32,056 bases of DNA from Aliivibrio sp. (GTDB taxonomy: Bacteria; Pseudomonadota; Gammaproteobacteria; Enterobacterales; Vibrionaceae), in the NCBI GenBank assembly GCA_016764915.1, contig JAESQY010000163.1, forward strand, positions 1-32,056. Reading direction: 5' to 3'. This document shows, piece after piece, positions 31,204 through 32,056 of the stretch. How positions within the stretch are numbered: position 1 is the stretch's first letter; each line of letters starts with the position of its first letter. Below the pieces are notes generated by a model. It did not search any database, was not told the DNA's origin, and saw only the letters and a program-made list of their open reading frames with translations. The position numbers and the translations under genes are program-made.

Positions 31204-31665
31204 CTATGAATTAAGTTTGGCTTTTATTTTGCCACTTAATTGGCCCATATCAGCGCGACCCTGAACTTTAGGTTTCAGCCAAGACATGACTTTACCCATA
31301 TCCTGCATACCTGACGCACCTGATTCCGCCATTGCTTGCAATATCAAAGCATCGAGCTCTTCTTCGCTAAGGGCTTGGGGCAGAAAATCGTGTAAAATAA
31401 CAATTTCTGCTAGTTCGATATCAAGTAAATCTTGACGGCCCGCAGTCTCATACTGACTGGCTGCATCTTTTCGTTGTTTTACCATCTTGATGAGTATCGC
31501 AAGAATGCCATCGTCATCAAGAGCAATGTAATCTGGGTCAGTACGACCATCGATTTCATGTTGCTTTACAGCAGATAAAGCCATGCGAATAGTACCAAGA
31601 CGTATTTTGTCTTTAGCACGCATAGCATCTTTTTGTGCATTTTTTAAATCATCTAACAAAGACAT
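31204..31665 (-). CDS. yqeY: GatB/YqeY-domain protein
   Basis: 153-residue protein of the YqeY family, related to the tail domain of GatB of the tRNA amidotransferase. The sequence has LLDDLKNAQKDAMRAKDKIRLGTIRM, VKQRKDAASQYETAGRQDLLDIELAEI, LHDFLPQALSEEEL and MGKVMSWLKPKVQGRADMGQLS, all typical. Exact function is not established; a tRNA-binding role has been suggested by domain. ATG 31665 (MSLLDDL) is preferred over 31680. This gene often sits between rpsU and dnaG in Vibrionaceae and relatives. Confidence 0.92.
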   Translation of the reverse strand: MSLLDDLKNAQKDAMRAKDKIRLGTIRMALSAVKQHEIDGRTDPDYIALDDDGILAILIKMVKQRKDAASQYETAGRQDLLDIELAEIVILHDFLPQALSEEELDALILQAMAESGASGMQDMGKVMSWLKPKVQGRADMGQLSGKIKAKLNS

Positions 31666-31714
31666 GGAATGACTCAACAAAAACGGGAAAAAGGATGGGT
31701 GATAAAACGACTTA

Positions 31715-31751
31715 AAGCGCGTAGCTGTTAAAAACTACAAACAACGCGCTT
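31715..31751 (-). terminator. Hairpin downstream of rpsU, probable terminator
   Basis: AAGCGCGT (31715-31722) pairs with ACGCGCTT (31744-31751), with a possible inner stem GTAG/CTAC. The minus strand continues TAAGTCGTTTT, a weak T tract. It lies just after rpsU and could reduce read-through into yqeY, allowing the high rpsU output the cell needs. Confidence 0.6.
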
Positions 31752-31761
31752 CAGAAGAGAT

Positions 31762-31977
31762 CTAGTACAATCTGATGCGACGAGCGTTTTCGCGAGATAA
31801 CTTCTCCAAAAGACGTTTCTTAGCTGCAGCTTTCTTACGCTTACGTTCCCAAGTAGGTTTTTCAAAAAATTCGCGACGACGAACTTCAGAAAGTACACCT
31901 GCTTTTTCACATGAACGCTTAAAACGACGCAATGCAACATCAAAAGGTTCGTTTTCTCTTACTTTAACGATTGGCAT
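31762..31977 (-). CDS. rpsU: 30S ribosomal protein S21
   Basis: 71-residue basic ribosomal protein with the family sequence [40 protein letters not shown] and the Arg/Lys-rich tail ending in RRIRLY. It sits on the small subunit platform and supports initiation. GAGG at 31988-31991 (complement) is its ribosome site. A TTGTAC-17-TATATT pair just upstream would place the start too near that site, so the real promoter is probably nearer the window edge or beyond it. First gene of the rpsU-dnaG-rpoD group. Confidence 0.96.
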   Translation of the reverse strand: MPIVKVRENEPFDVALRRFKRSCEKAGVLSEVRRREFFEKPTWERKRKKAAAKKRLLEKLSRENARRIRLY

Positions 31978-32056
31978 TAAACTCTTACCTCAAAAATATA
32001 AAAACTATATCGTGCCGGTACAATGAATAGCCAGCTCGGTTAAAAATGGTGCGGAA

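Noticed and set aside
31978-32056. TTGTAC-17-TATATT as the rpsU promoter
   Set aside because: The start site would fall on the ribosome-binding site, leaving no leader; the true promoter is probably further upstream or outside the window.

Overview
The window reads as a chromosomal segment of a gammaproteobacterium, most likely Vibrionaceae. The basis is the gene order rpsU - yqeY - dnaG - rpoD with a tRNA gene beyond rpoD, a caa3-type cox cluster with Surf1, ctaA and cyoE, an NsrR regulator and the protein sequences themselves. I cannot name the species.

Layout. (1) Bases 1-1750 are AT-rich accessory DNA: a possible C-terminal scrap of a membrane protein, a terminator, at least four copies of a degenerate 64-bp tandem repeat (485-740), and two antitoxin-like DNA-binding proteins (an HI1420-type protein and a HigA-type protein) with no recognisable toxin beside them. 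(2) Bases 1814-4724 are an insertion-sequence graveyard. An IS30-family remnant sits inside an IS3-family orfA, that fragment abuts an IS91-family remnant, and an IS5/IS903-like element follows with both inverted repeats but a frameshifted transposase. (3) Bases 5209-14087 hold a Fur-box-led, tightly packed operon for FTR1/P19-type iron uptake: FTR1 permease with a large periplasmic part, P19 copper protein, a DUF2318 Fe-S membrane protein, two FtsX-type ABC permeases, an ABC ATPase, a TlpA-like thioredoxin lipoprotein, a PCuAC-like copper chaperone and an NqrC-like FMN-binding lipoprotein. (4) A convergent EntD-type phosphopantetheinyl transferase and a small membrane protein follow on the minus strand. 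(5) Bases 15718-23416 carry the cytochrome c oxidase cluster (coxB with fused cytochrome c, coxA/ctaD, cox11/ctaG, coxC, an opposite-strand DUF2909 gene, Surf1, a CxxxC thioredoxin-like protein, ctaA, cyoE), closed by a terminator. (6) Bases 23473-26906 hold an acyl-CoA ligase, an unlisted 53-residue membrane peptide gene, a YeiH-family transporter and nsrR. (7) Bases 26977-31977 (minus strand) hold a CAU-anticodon tRNA that looks like tRNA-Ile2, then rpoD, dnaG, yqeY and rpsU.

How it fits together. The iron operon combines a ferric permease with copper (P19, PCuAC), thiol (TlpA-like), Fe-S (DUF2318) and flavin (NqrC-like) modules. My inference is a periplasmic redox relay that prepares iron for import, with copper supplied to P19. 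The neighbouring cox cluster also depends on copper and heme, so the centre of the window is concentrated on metal and respiratory biology. The left flank, with its IS remnants and orphan antitoxins, looks like a site of repeated insertion and decay.
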